Numbered from the stretch's first letter, positions 50,503 to 60,261 are shown. The stretch is 64,000 nucleotides of DNA from Cognatishimia maritima (GCF_900129685.1 NZ_FQWM01000002.1:554079-618078), one strand, 5' to 3'. A program made the numbers and translations. Notes: generated by a model from the letters alone, not told the origin.

Positions 50503-50625
50503 GCCACCCCCTTTCGCGATTTGACCTGCGTCCAACGACGGTCGCAGCTCTGATCGCAAAACACTGAACGAACGAACCCAGGTCCGGGACACTCGATACG
50601 CACCGGCCCACCAAGGAGCAAAACA

Positions 50626-51708
50626 ATGACCGCCATCGATCCACAACAGTTGGACGACCAGGCCGCCCGCGAGGCGCGGAAGGCCAAGATCTTCACATGG
50701 ATCAACAAAGCCGACACATGGTTCACCGTCCTGGGCCTCGGCTGGCTGACTCCAATCTTCCGTGCCATTGCGGGTGACAACCCAAAAGCACAATACAAAG
50801 AAATCTGGAAACTGGCTGGTGTGCCGGTTCTGGCGATTGTGGGCTTTATGTTCCTCTGGGCAACCTTGGCGCCACAGGTTCAAACCTCATTGGGTGCGGT
50901 TCCGGGACCATCTCAGGTTTGGGAACAGGCTGTTAACCTTCACGAAGATGCGCAGGCAAAAGCCGCCAAAAAAGCGCAGTTCGAAGAAAAGGTTGCGCAG
51001 CTGAACGAGCGTCTGATTGCACAGGGTAAAGAGCCAAAAGAACGCGCCTTTACTGGTGCGCCAAGCTATTACCAGCAGATCTGGACCTCGATCAAAACGG
51101 TGTTCTTCGGCTTTTTGATCGCCTCTGTTGTTGCGATCCCGCTGGGCATTCTGGCTGGCCTGTCGCCATATGCAAACGCAGCGATCAACCCGCTGGTGCA
51201 AATCTTTAAGCCGGTTTCTCCACTCGCATGGCTGCCTATCGTGACCATGATCGTGTCTGCGACCTACGCGGTGGACGGCGACGGCTGGTTCGCGAAGTCC
51301 TTCCTGAACTCGGCGATCACCGTGACGCTCTGCTCCCTGTGGCCAACGCTGATCAACACCTCTCTGGGTGTGGCTTCGATCGACAAAGACCTCGTGTCCG
51401 TGTCCAAGGTTCTGAAAATGAACACATGGACCAAGATCACCAAACTGGTACTGCCTTCCGCGCTGCCGTTGATTTTCACCGGTCTGCGTCTGTCCCTTGG
51501 TGTGGGCTGGATGGTTCTGATTGCCGCCGAAATGCTGGCGCAGAACCCGGGTCTCGGCAAATTCGTCTGGGACGAATTCCAGAACGGCTCTTCACAGTCC
51601 TTGGCGAAAATCATGGTGGCTGTCTTCACCATCGGCATCATCGGCTTCCTGCTCGACCGCCTGATGTATGCGATCCAAGCCGCCTTCACCTTCACAAACA
51701 ATCGGTAA
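50626..51708 (+). CDS. nrtB: Nitrate ABC transporter permease
   Basis: 360 residues. The long cytoplasmic N-terminus leads to six membrane segments; the ABC-permease EAA-loop region is VSVSKVLKMNTWTKITKLVLPSALPLIFTGLRLSLG. AAGGAG precedes the ATG. The N-terminal 100 residues and a charged coiled region (EDAQAKAAKKAQFEEKVAQL) before the transporter core are longer than in cyanobacterial NrtB. Pairs with the fused ATPase downstream. Confidence 0.93.
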   Translation: MTAIDPQQLDDQAAREARKAKIFTWINKADTWFTVLGLGWLTPIFRAIAGDNPKAQYKEIWKLAGVPVLAIVGFMFLWATLAPQVQTSLGAVPGPSQVWEQAVNLHEDAQAKAAKKAQFEEKVAQLNERLIAQGKEPKERAFTGAPSYYQQIWTSIKTVFFGFLIASVVAIPLGILAGLSPYANAAINPLVQIFKPVSPLAWLPIVTMIVSATYAVDGDGWFAKSFLNSAITVTLCSLWPTLINTSLGVASIDKDLVSVSKVLKMNTWTKITKLVLPSALPLIFTGLRLSLGVGWMVLIAAEMLAQNPGLGKFVWDEFQNGSSQSLAKIMVAVFTIGIIGFLLDRLMYAIQAAFTFTNNR

Positions 51709-51716
51709 TCTGACCC

Positions 51717-53420
51717 ATGGCGATACTGAAACTCGATAACGTTTCTAAAAGCTTCGGCGAAGGCACAGCCAAGACCGACGTTTTGAAGAACATCAATCTG
51801 GAAGTCGAAGAGGGCGAGTTCCTCGTTCTTCTCGGCTTCTCCGGCACCGGGAAAACCACTCTGATCAACCTGCTTGCGGGTCTGGAGAAACCTTCCAAAG
51901 GTGCGCTGACCTACAAAGGCAAAGAGATCACCGGCCCGGGACCAGAACGCGGCGTGATCTTTCAAAGCTACTCTCTGATGCCTTGGCTGTCTGTTTCTGG
52001 CAACGTGCGACTGGCGGTCGACAGCGTCTTCCCAAAGATGCCTGCGGCTGAGAAAGACGAGAAAGTCGCGCATTACGTCAAGATGGTGGGCCTGAGCCAC
52101 GCGGCGACACGTCGTCCTGCGGAACTGTCTGGTGGTATGCGCCAACGTGTGAACGTGGCGCGTGCCCTAGCGATGAACCCAGAGGTTCTGTTGCTGGACG
52201 AGCCGCTGTCCGCACTTGATGCGCTGACACGTGGCAACCTTGCGGATGAGATCGTGTCTATCTGGGCTGCTGAGAAACAAACCTGCGTTCTGATCACCAA
52301 TGACGTGGACGAAGCCATTGTCATGGCCGACCGCATCGTCGCGCTGAACCCGGATGGCACCTTGGGTGAAGAGTTTAATGTTCCGCTGGCACGTCCTCGC
52401 GATCGCACTGCGATGAATAATGACGAGACCTTCAAGAAGCTGCGCAAGGAAGTGACCAGCTACCTGATGGATGTAGGCATCGAAGCGAAGGTTGAAGGCA
52501 GCAAAGAGCTGCCGAATGTGACCCCGATCCACGGTGTTCCAGCTGCGGTTGCGCAGGCACAGGAAGGCTTGATCGAGAACCGCTTCTTGGACTTCTCTCA
52601 GCTTCATAAAGTCTATCCGACACCAAAAGGTCCGCTGACCGTGGTTGAGGACTTTGATCTGAAGATCAACAAGGGCGAGTTCATCTCGCTGATTGGCCAC
52701 TCTGGCTGTGGTAAATCCACGGTTCTCACCATGGCCGCGGGTCTGAACGAAATCTCTAAAGGGGCTATTAAACTGGACGGTCGCCACGTCGAAGGCGCTG
52801 ACCCAGAGCGCGCGGTGGTGTTCCAGTCACCGAACCTCTTCCCTTGGCTCACCGCGCGCGAAAACTGTGCGATTGGTGTGGACAAAGTCTATCCAAAAGC
52901 CAGCCAGGCAGAGCGTCAGGACGTTGTGGAATACTATCTGGAACGGGTCGGCCTGGCCGATGCGATGGATAAATCTGCATCTGACATGTCCAACGGCATG
53001 CGCCAACGTGTGGGCATTGCCCGCGCCTTTGCCCTGTCTCCGAAACTGCTTCTGCTCGATGAACCCTTCGGCATGCTCGACTCCCTGACACGTTGGGAGC
53101 TGCAAGAAGTGCTGATGGAAGTTTGGTCACGCACAAAAGTGACCGCCATCTGTGTGACCCACGATGTGGACGAAGCGATCTTGTTGGCGGACCGTGTTGT
53201 GATGATGACGAACGGCCCACAGGCCACAATCGGCAAGATCACCGAGGTTGACCTGCCGCGTCCGCGCACCCGCAAGGCGCTTTTGGAACATCCAGATTAC
53301 TACACCTACCGCCAAGAAGTGCTCGACTTCCTTGAGGAATACGAACACGGCGCGAAACCGAAACCCAAGGTTGAGGCATCTGCCAAACCCAAAGTGAAGC
53401 CAAAGATCGCAGCGGAGTGA
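51717..53420 (+). CDS. nrtC: Nitrate ABC transporter, two ATPase domains fused
   Basis: 567 residues containing two ABC ATPases. Domain 1: Walker A GFSGTGKTT, signature LSGGMRQR, Walker B VLLLDEPLSALD. Domain 2 (from about residue 285): Walker A GHSGCGKST, signature MSNGMRQR, Walker B LLLLDEPFGMLD. A linker and a Lys/Pro-rich tail follow. It combines the roles of the separate NrtC and NrtD ATPases of cyanobacteria but without the NrtA-like extension. Eight bp after nrtB. Confidence 0.93.
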   Translation: MAILKLDNVSKSFGEGTAKTDVLKNINLEVEEGEFLVLLGFSGTGKTTLINLLAGLEKPSKGALTYKGKEITGPGPERGVIFQSYSLMPWLSVSGNVRLAVDSVFPKMPAAEKDEKVAHYVKMVGLSHAATRRPAELSGGMRQRVNVARALAMNPEVLLLDEPLSALDALTRGNLADEIVSIWAAEKQTCVLITNDVDEAIVMADRIVALNPDGTLGEEFNVPLARPRDRTAMNNDETFKKLRKEVTSYLMDVGIEAKVEGSKELPNVTPIHGVPAAVAQAQEGLIENRFLDFSQLHKVYPTPKGPLTVVEDFDLKINKGEFISLIGHSGCGKSTVLTMAAGLNEISKGAIKLDGRHVEGADPERAVVFQSPNLFPWLTARENCAIGVDKVYPKASQAERQDVVEYYLERVGLADAMDKSASDMSNGMRQRVGIARAFALSPKLLLLDEPFGMLDSLTRWELQEVLMEVWSRTKVTAICVTHDVDEAILLADRVVMMTNGPQATIGKITEVDLPRPRTRKALLEHPDYYTYRQEVLDFLEEYEHGAKPKPKVEASAKPKVKPKIAAE

Positions 53421-53423
53421 ACG

Positions 53424-53840
53424 ATGGACGAAAAAGCAATCTCACTGGTTCAAGACAGCTTTGCCAAAGTTGTGCCGATAAAAGATCAAGCAGCGGAGAT
53501 CTTTTACGCCGATCTGTTTGAAACTGCGCCGCAGGTGAAGCCCTATTTTGCCAATGCGGATATGACTGAACAAGGTTCAAAACTGATGGCGACTTTGGCC
53601 GTCGTTGTGAACGGGCTGCGTGATCTTGGAAAGATCGTTCCAGTCGCAGAACAATTGGCGGTTAAACATGTCGACTACGGTGTCAAAGCCGAAGACTACG
53701 ACGCAGTTGGCGCGTCCCTGTTGCGGACGCTTGAAAAGGGTCTCGGCGACGCTTTCACACCAGACGTCAAGGACGCGTGGACCGGGGCTTACGCGACATT
53801 GGCTGGCGTGATGAAGACCGCGGCATATTCAGAAAGTTAA
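53424..53840 (+). CDS. Single-domain bacterial globin
   Basis: 138 residues, three bp after the ABC gene. Globin helices: ISLVQDSFAKVVPIKDQAAE, FYADLFETAPQVKPYF, and proximal-His segment LAVKHVDYGVKAEDYD. It lacks the FAD/NAD reductase half of flavohemoglobin. Within a nitrate/nitrite operon it probably handles NO formed from nitrite, perhaps reduced by the adjacent NirB flavin domain. nirB starts 8 bp later. Confidence 0.93.
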   Translation: MDEKAISLVQDSFAKVVPIKDQAAEIFYADLFETAPQVKPYFANADMTEQGSKLMATLAVVVNGLRDLGKIVPVAEQLAVKHVDYGVKAEDYDAVGASLLRTLEKGLGDAFTPDVKDAWTGAYATLAGVMKTAAYSES

Positions 53841-53848
53841 GGCTGACC

Positions 53849-56290
53849 ATGAAACAGAAACTTGTTGTGATTGGTGCAGGGATGGCCTCGGGCCGTGTTC
53901 TTGAGCACCTGTTGGAGGTCAACAAAGGGGCCTACGACATCACGTTGTTCAACGCAGAACCGCGTGGAAACTATAACCGGATTATGCTGTCGCCAGTGTT
54001 GTCCGGTGAAAAGACCTACGAAGATATCGTGACGCATGATGCCGATTGGTACGAAGAAAACGGCGTGACCTGCCGCTTTGGTGAGCACGTGGTCGAGATC
54101 GACCGTGAGCGCAAAGTTGTGGTTGGCCAGAACGGTGAAGTTGCCTACGACAAGTTGCTTATGGCCACTGGTTCCGCGCCATTCATCATTCCAGTGCCCG
54201 GAAAAGACCTGCCCGGCGTGATTGCGTATCGTGATCTGGATGACACCAACACCATGATCGAGGCAACGCAAAAGCCAGGGGCCAAAGCAGTGGTCATCGG
54301 TGGTGGTCTTCTGGGTCTGGAGGCCGCAGCGGGCCTGAAGGCGCGCGGGATGGATGTGACCGTTCTGCACCTGATGGGTCACTTGATGGAACGGCAGCTT
54401 GATGAAGCGGCAGGGTATCTACTGCGCCGCGCGTTAGAGGACAAAGGCATCGAAGTGAAATGCCAAGCGTCGACAGCCGCGATCCTCGGCGAAGACAAAG
54501 TCGAAGCCGTTCTGTTGCAGGACAAAACCACAATCCCGGCTGACTTGGTTGTTATGGCCGTGGGTATTCGTCCGGAAACACGGCTGGCCAACGATGCCTC
54601 CATAGAAGTTGAACGTGGCATCACTGTTGACGACGCGATGCGCACTTCTGATCCGGACGTTTTGGCGGTCGGCGAATGTGTTGAACATAAGGGGCAGCTC
54701 TTTGGCCTTGTCGCGCCGCTGTATGATCAAGCAAAGGTCGTTGCTGCAACCCTGCTGGGTGATGCGGCTACTTTTGCCCCAAAAGAAGTCTCTACCAAGC
54801 TGAAAGTCACCGGCTGTGACCTCTTTAGCGCAGGGGACTTTGCCGAAGGTGAAGGGCGTGAAGACATCGTCTTCCGCGACCCGAGTCGAGGCGTATACAA
54901 GCGACTTGTTATCGAAAACAACGTGATCGTTGGCGCGGTCATGTATGGCGATACAGCCGACGGGAATTGGTTCTTTGGCCTGATCAAGGACAAGACCGAC
55001 ATTTCCGACATGCGCGATACGCTAATCTTTGGTCCAGCTTTTCAAGGAGGCGAACCGCTGGACCCCTTGCAGGCCGTTGCAGCCTTACCGGATGATGCAG
55101 AAATCTGTGGGTGCAACGGCGTATGTAAAAGTCAAATTGTCGAGGCCGTCCAAGGCGGTGCTACTGATCTGGGTGCGGTCCGCGCCCAGACGAAAGCTTC
55201 GGCTTCTTGCGGTACCTGTACGGGACTTGTCGAGCAGCTGATGGCTGTCACCCTTGGGGATGACTTCCAGATGCCAACAGCGCAGCCGGTCTGCGGCTGT
55301 ACCGATCTTACGCATGAGGACGTGCGTCGGCTGATCAAATCGCAGGAGCTGAAATCGCAGGCAGCGGTCTGGCAGGAGCTTGGGTGGACCACACCCAATG
55401 GCTGTCATGTCTGCCGTCCGGCGATCAACTACTATCTACTGGCCGACTGGCCGGTGGAATACAAAGACGATCCACAGTCGCGCTTTGTGAACGAGCGACG
55501 TCACGCAAACATCCAGAAGGACGGCACCTATTCTGTAGTGCCTCGGATGTGGGGCGGGATGACCACGCCGGACGAATTGCGCGCCATCGCGGATGCCGCA
55601 GAGAAATACAATGTGCCAACCGTTCACGTCACCGGTGGCCAGCGGATCGACCTGCTGGGCGTGAAGGGCGAAGACCTTCCGGCCATTTGGAAAGATCTCA
55701 ACGACGCAGGTATGGTCTCTGGCCACGCCTATGCCAAAGGTCTGCGCACGGTGAAAACCTGCGTCGGCAAAGAGCATTGTCGCTTTGGTACACAGGACTC
55801 CACCGGTCTTGGCATCAAGCTTGAGAAGAAACTCTGGGGCTCTTGGTCGCCACACAAAGTGAAGCTGGCCGTCTCTGGCTGCCCGCGCAACTGTGCGGAA
55901 GCGACGTGCAAGGATATCGGCGTTGTCTGTGTGGACAGTGGCTTTCAAGTCGGCGTTGCTGGCGCTGCGGGCATGGACGTGAAAGAAACCGAACGTCTGA
56001 TGGATTGCGAGACCGAAGAAGAAACCATCGAGGTCGCAACCGCCTTCATGCAGCTTTACCGCGAGAACGCAAAATACCTTGATCGCCCATACAAATGGGT
56101 CGCCAAGGTTGGTCTTGATTGGGTCAAAGAGCAGATCGTCGAAGACATTGAAAATCGCAAAGCGCTCGTCGCCCGGTTCGAGCTGTCGCAGTCGATCTAT
56201 CAAAAAGACCCTTGGGCCGAACTGGCAGCGCCAGACGAAGCACCAAAATTTGCGCCAATGGCGAACCTAACCCTGGAGGCCGCAGAATGA
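53849..56290 (+). CDS. nirB: NAD(P)H nitrite reductase large subunit
   Basis: 813 residues. FAD motif VVIGAGMASGRVLEHL, NAD motif VVIGGGLLGLEAAAGL, then two BFD-like [2Fe-2S] cysteine sets (CGCNGVCKSQIVEAV... CGTC and CGCTD...CHVC), the sulfite/nitrite reductase ferredoxin-like half and siroheme/[4Fe-4S] ligands TCVGKEHCRFG and SGCPRNCAEA. Reduces nitrite to ammonium with six electrons. nirD overlaps by ATGA. Confidence 0.97.
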   Translation: MKQKLVVIGAGMASGRVLEHLLEVNKGAYDITLFNAEPRGNYNRIMLSPVLSGEKTYEDIVTHDADWYEENGVTCRFGEHVVEIDRERKVVVGQNGEVAYDKLLMATGSAPFIIPVPGKDLPGVIAYRDLDDTNTMIEATQKPGAKAVVIGGGLLGLEAAAGLKARGMDVTVLHLMGHLMERQLDEAAGYLLRRALEDKGIEVKCQASTAAILGEDKVEAVLLQDKTTIPADLVVMAVGIRPETRLANDASIEVERGITVDDAMRTSDPDVLAVGECVEHKGQLFGLVAPLYDQAKVVAATLLGDAATFAPKEVSTKLKVTGCDLFSAGDFAEGEGREDIVFRDPSRGVYKRLVIENNVIVGAVMYGDTADGNWFFGLIKDKTDISDMRDTLIFGPAFQGGEPLDPLQAVAALPDDAEICGCNGVCKSQIVEAVQGGATDLGAVRAQTKASASCGTCTGLVEQLMAVTLGDDFQMPTAQPVCGCTDLTHEDVRRLIKSQELKSQAAVWQELGWTTPNGCHVCRPAINYYLLADWPVEYKDDPQSRFVNERRHANIQKDGTYSVVPRMWGGMTTPDELRAIADAAEKYNVPTVHVTGGQRIDLLGVKGEDLPAIWKDLNDAGMVSGHAYAKGLRTVKTCVGKEHCRFGTQDSTGLGIKLEKKLWGSWSPHKVKLAVSGCPRNCAEATCKDIGVVCVDSGFQVGVAGAAGMDVKETERLMDCETEEETIEVATAFMQLYRENAKYLDRPYKWVAKVGLDWVKEQIVEDIENRKALVARFELSQSIYQKDPWAELAAPDEAPKFAPMANLTLEAAE

Positions 56291-56616
56291 GCTGGATTGA
56301 TATTGGGGCCATCGATGACATTCCCCTGCGCGGTGCGCGGGTCGTGAAAACCAAACTCGGCTGTGTCGCGGTGTTTCGCACCAGCGAGACCGAGGTTTTT
56401 GCGACCTCTGATCGCTGCCCGCACAAAAATGGGCCGCTGTCTGAAGGGATCGTGCATGGTCAGAAGGTCACCTGCCCTTTGCACAATTGGGTGTTCGACT
56501 TGAACACCGGAGAAGCGCAGGGTGCAGATGAAGGCAAGATCGACACGTTTCCGGCGAAAGTCGAAGCCGGACGCATTCTTCTGGACGGCACATTGTTGAT
56601 GAATCGAGCAGCCTGA
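56287..56616 (+). CDS. nirD: Nitrite reductase small subunit (Rieske-type)
   Basis: 109 residues. Rieske-like fold with both cysteine-histidine pairs present, SDRCPHKNG and CPLHNWVFDLNTGEA, so a [2Fe-2S] cluster can bind, unlike in E. coli NirD. Four-base overlap with nirB and one-base overlap with nasA (TGATG), hence strict coupling. Confidence 0.95.
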   Translation: MSWIDIGAIDDIPLRGARVVKTKLGCVAVFRTSETEVFATSDRCPHKNGPLSEGIVHGQKVTCPLHNWVFDLNTGEAQGADEGKIDTFPAKVEAGRILLDGTLLMNRAA

Positions 56617-59234
56617 TGACAACACCCATTCGGTCCACCTGTCCTTATTGTGGTGTGGGCTGCGGCGTTTTGTTGACGCCGCAGGCTGATGGTGGACTGA
56701 AGGTCGAAGGTGACCCAGAGCATCCGGCAAACTTAGGTCGGCTGTGCTCCAAAGGATTGGCGCTGGGCGATACTGTTGGTCTGGAAGGGCGTCTGTTGAC
56801 CCCACAGGTGGATGGCACACCCGCCTCTTGGGATAAGGCGCTTGATCTGGTCGCTGATCGCTTCACGTCAACCATCGCAGAACATGGCCCGGATAGCGTG
56901 GCGTTCTATGTGTCCGGCCAACTTCTGACAGAGGACTACTACGTCGCCAATAAGCTGATGAAAGGCTTTATGGGCTCGGCCAATATCGACACCAATTCAC
57001 GCCTTTGCATGGCCTCGACCGTCGCCGGTCACAAGCGCGCCTTTGGCACTGATACCGTGCCCGGTGTCTACGAAGACCTAGAAATCGCGGACTTGGTGGT
57101 GCTGGTTGGCTCAAACCTCGCGTGGTGCCATCCGGTTCTATATCAACGCCTCGCGGCGGCACGCGCGGCACATGGCACCAAGGTTGTCGTGGTTGACCCG
57201 CGCCGGACATCGAGCTGCGACATTGCTGATCTGCATCTGAAAATCGCGCCTGGCAGTGACGCTGCGTTGTTCAATGGATTGCTCACACATTTGGCGAGTT
57301 CAGGCGAGATAGACACTGATTTCGTTTCAAAGAACGTGACCGGGTTTGACGCGGCATTGGCCTCTGCTCGGGCGGACGATCCAAGCGTGACGGGTGTGTC
57401 AGATGCTGATCTCACACGCTTCTACGAAATGTTTGCGGCCACGGACAAAGTGGTCACCGTCTTTAGCCAAGGCATCAATCAGTCCTCCTCTGGGACGGAC
57501 AAAGTCAATGCAATCATCAACTGCCATTTGGCGTCTGGCCGGATTGGACTGCCGGGCAGCGGACCTTTTTCAGTGACCGGTCAGCCAAATGCCATGGGAG
57601 GCCGCGAAACCGGCGGCCTCGCCAATATGCTGGCCGCGCACCTTGATCTGGAGAACGCAGAACATCGCGAGGCTGTCCAGACGTTTTGGGATGCGCCAAC
57701 CATTCCGACCGAAGCCGGGTTGAAAGCGGTTGATCTGTTTGATGCCGTTGAAAGCGGTCAGATCAAAGCTCTCTGGATTGCCTGCACCAACCCAGTGGTG
57801 TCCATGCCCGACAGCGACCGCGTCGCCCAGGCAATCGCTGCGTGTGATTTTACTGTGGTCAGCGACCTGAATGCGCAGACCGACACCGCGCGATTGGCCG
57901 ATGTTGTGTTGCCTGCGCTGGGATGGGGCGAAAAAAGCGGCACGGTGACCAATTCGGATCGCACCATCAGCCGCCAGCGTTCAGCCCTAAAGCACCCCGG
58001 ACAGGCGCGCGCCGATTGGGACATCTTTGCCGATGTTGGGCGCCGCATGGGATGGGAGGCTGCGTTTGATTATCAATCCGAGGCTGACATTTTCCGCGAG
58101 CATGCGCAGCTTTCGCGGATCGCTGGCGATTTTGGCAAAGACTTTGATATCTCTGCGCTCTCGGATTTGTCGGATGCGGACTATGATGCGTTTGCCCCGC
58201 AACGCTGGCCAATCAGTGACACGGCCAACGGTGGCCGCTTCTTTGCGGACGGAGCTTTTTTCACGCCCACGGGCCGCGCGAACATGCTGCCGATTGCGTC
58301 GCGCGCGCCCGAAGCAAAACTCGATCAGCAGTTTCCGCTGCGCTTGAACTCTGGCCGCGCAAGGGACCAGTGGCACACGATGTCACGCACGGGTCTGTCT
58401 GCAAAACTGTGCAAACACCTTGCAGAGCCATTCCTGCAAATCCACCCAGAGGATGCCTTGGCTTGTGGTGTGGCCTCTGCGGATCTTGCCCTTGTGACAG
58501 GGCGCTCCGGCGAAGCGATTTTCCGGGTTTGGGTCACGGATGACGTGGCCAAGGGTGCGCCTTTCGCTCCCATTCACTGGACTGGCGAGACTGCCGCGGC
58601 TTCGGTCGTGGCACGGGTTATCCCGGCCATTACGGACCCCGTGTCTGGACAACCCGAAAGCAAATCTGCGGCGGTGAGCGTCACGAAATTCGAAGCGGCG
58701 TGGTATGCCTTTGCGGTCTCCGCCATCCCCCTTCAGCCAACTACGCCCTATTGGTCGCGCGTGCCCGTGGAAAATGGCTTGCGCGCCGAATTGGCCGGGC
58801 TGGACAGCGTGCAAGATTGGGCTAGCTATGCCAAAGAGCTTTTTGGCATTGAGAGTGACCCGATGATGGTGACAGATACAGTGGCGGGCCAAACCCGGCT
58901 TGCATTCTATGAAGGTGACGCGCTGATGGCGGCGCTTTATGTGGGGCGCGAGCCCGTCGCCGTGGCGCGCGATTTCATCGCGGCGCAGATCGGGCAACAG
59001 GCGCAGACCGTGCTGGCCGCACGACCGGGCAAAGATGTGCGCGACCCAGGACCAACCGTTTGCTCCTGCATGAGTGTCGGGCGCAACCAAATCCTCGACG
59101 CGATCCCGGCCAATGGCACGGCAAGTGTCGAATTCATCTGTCAATCAACAGGCGCGGGCACCAATTGCGGCTCTTGCCGGTCGGAAATTGCCCAGTTGAT
59201 TGCGCGACCACGGCAGCCAATCGCGGCGGAATAG
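56616..59234 (+). CDS. nasA: Assimilatory nitrate reductase catalytic subunit
   Basis: 872 residues of the molybdopterin (bis-MGD) oxidoreductase family. N-terminal [4Fe-4S] ligands CPYCGVGCGVLL with a later Cys in LGRLCSKG, molybdopterin segments SNLAWCHPVLYQRL and GRETGGLANMLAAHL, and a C-terminal BFD-like [2Fe-2S] site CSCMSVGRNQIL ... CGSC. Reduces nitrate to nitrite in the cytoplasm. The siroheme gene follows 7 bp later. Confidence 0.97.
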   Translation: MTTPIRSTCPYCGVGCGVLLTPQADGGLKVEGDPEHPANLGRLCSKGLALGDTVGLEGRLLTPQVDGTPASWDKALDLVADRFTSTIAEHGPDSVAFYVSGQLLTEDYYVANKLMKGFMGSANIDTNSRLCMASTVAGHKRAFGTDTVPGVYEDLEIADLVVLVGSNLAWCHPVLYQRLAAARAAHGTKVVVVDPRRTSSCDIADLHLKIAPGSDAALFNGLLTHLASSGEIDTDFVSKNVTGFDAALASARADDPSVTGVSDADLTRFYEMFAATDKVVTVFSQGINQSSSGTDKVNAIINCHLASGRIGLPGSGPFSVTGQPNAMGGRETGGLANMLAAHLDLENAEHREAVQTFWDAPTIPTEAGLKAVDLFDAVESGQIKALWIACTNPVVSMPDSDRVAQAIAACDFTVVSDLNAQTDTARLADVVLPALGWGEKSGTVTNSDRTISRQRSALKHPGQARADWDIFADVGRRMGWEAAFDYQSEADIFREHAQLSRIAGDFGKDFDISALSDLSDADYDAFAPQRWPISDTANGGRFFADGAFFTPTGRANMLPIASRAPEAKLDQQFPLRLNSGRARDQWHTMSRTGLSAKLCKHLAEPFLQIHPEDALACGVASADLALVTGRSGEAIFRVWVTDDVAKGAPFAPIHWTGETAAASVVARVIPAITDPVSGQPESKSAAVSVTKFEAAWYAFAVSAIPLQPTTPYWSRVPVENGLRAELAGLDSVQDWASYAKELFGIESDPMMVTDTVAGQTRLAFYEGDALMAALYVGREPVAVARDFIAAQIGQQAQTVLAARPGKDVRDPGPTVCSCMSVGRNQILDAIPANGTASVEFICQSTGAGTNCGSCRSEIAQLIARPRQPIAAE

Positions 59235-59241
59235 CGCCGTG

Positions 59242-60261
59242 ATGCGCGCCTTTCCCATGTTCATCAAAACGACCGGCCGCAAGGTTGTCGTTGTCGGCGG
59301 AGCCGAAAATTCTGCGCAGAAAGTGCGGCTGTTGGCCAAGACCGACGCGCAGATCGTTGTCTGCGCATCTGAGTTGAATGCCGAGTTACGCCAGAAAATG
59401 GATGCTGGGCGTCTGACCCAGCATACTGGCCGGGTCGGCCCAGTCGAATTCGCAGGTGCTGCGATGGTGTTTGTCGCCACCGGCTGCGCTGGCGCGGATG
59501 TCGCCTATCGTGATCTTGCCAAGCAGGCGGGGCCTTTGGTGAACGTGGTCGACCGACCTGAATTGTGCGACATGACCACGCCGTCCATCGTGGATCGCAC
59601 GCCCGTGGTTGTCGCCATTGGCACCGAGGGCACGGCTCCCGTGTTGGCGCGATTGATCAAAACGCGGATTGAAGGATTGCTGGAACCCAACCTTGGACGG
59701 CTTGCGGCGCTCGCCGGGCGCTTGCGTCCCGCCGTTGATCGCAGCTTTGCTGGCCAGCAGCGGGCCTTTTGGTCTTGGGTGTTCACCGGGGCACCAATGG
59801 CGAAGTTCCGAGCGCGTGATGAAGGTGGCGCGGCGCAGGAGATCGAAGCTTCCATACGCAATCGTGTGTTGCCGGAGACAAACGGATTGCACCCAATTGA
59901 CGTGATTGAGACAGGCGCAGAAAGTGCTGACCTTCTAACGATGCGCGCGGTCGCGAAGTTGCAGGAAGCGGATGTACTTTTTCACGAGGCGGCGGTCGGC
60001 AAAGATGTATTGGAACTTCCCCGTCGCGATGCTGACCGAATTGCGATTGGGGATGGTGCGGCTCAGCAAAAAGACGCGGCGCAATCTATTTTGCAACAAC
60101 AATCCTCTGGCGCTCGGGTTGCGGTTCTTGTGACAGAGGCAAACGATTTTGCAAATGCACTCGCCAATGCTGCGCCTACAAGTGCGCAAGTTCAGATCAT
60201 AGTTCACCGTCAAGGACGCGCATCAGAGACCGTCCCCGCTATCCAAGCCATCGCTGAATAG
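59242..60261 (+). CDS. Siroheme synthase-like protein (CysG family) with degenerate methyltransferase half
   Basis: 339 residues. Residues 1-200 are the precorrin-2 dehydrogenase/ferrochelatase half (VVVVGGAENSAQKVRLLAKT, SIVDRTPVVVAIGTEGTAPVLARLIKTRIE). The remainder resembles the start of a uroporphyrin-III methyltransferase but is short (about 115 residues instead of 240), with GAESADLLTMRAVAKLQEADVL in place of GAGPGDPDLLTLRA, and the SAM-binding GGDPFxFGRG loop is missing. It should make siroheme for NirB from precorrin-2, but not precorrin-2 itself. Last gene of the nitrate operon. Confidence 0.85.
   Translation: MRAFPMFIKTTGRKVVVVGGAENSAQKVRLLAKTDAQIVVCASELNAELRQKMDAGRLTQHTGRVGPVEFAGAAMVFVATGCAGADVAYRDLAKQAGPLVNVVDRPELCDMTTPSIVDRTPVVVAIGTEGTAPVLARLIKTRIEGLLEPNLGRLAALAGRLRPAVDRSFAGQQRAFWSWVFTGAPMAKFRARDEGGAAQEIEASIRNRVLPETNGLHPIDVIETGAESADLLTMRAVAKLQEADVLFHEAAVGKDVLELPRRDADRIAIGDGAAQQKDAAQSILQQQSSGARVAVLVTEANDFANALANAAPTSAQVQIIVHRQGRASETVPAIQAIAE

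Noticed and set aside
55436..56203. 255-codon minus-strand frame inside nirB
   Set aside because: Antisense mirror of a fully conserved enzyme; no start signal or recognisable domain.
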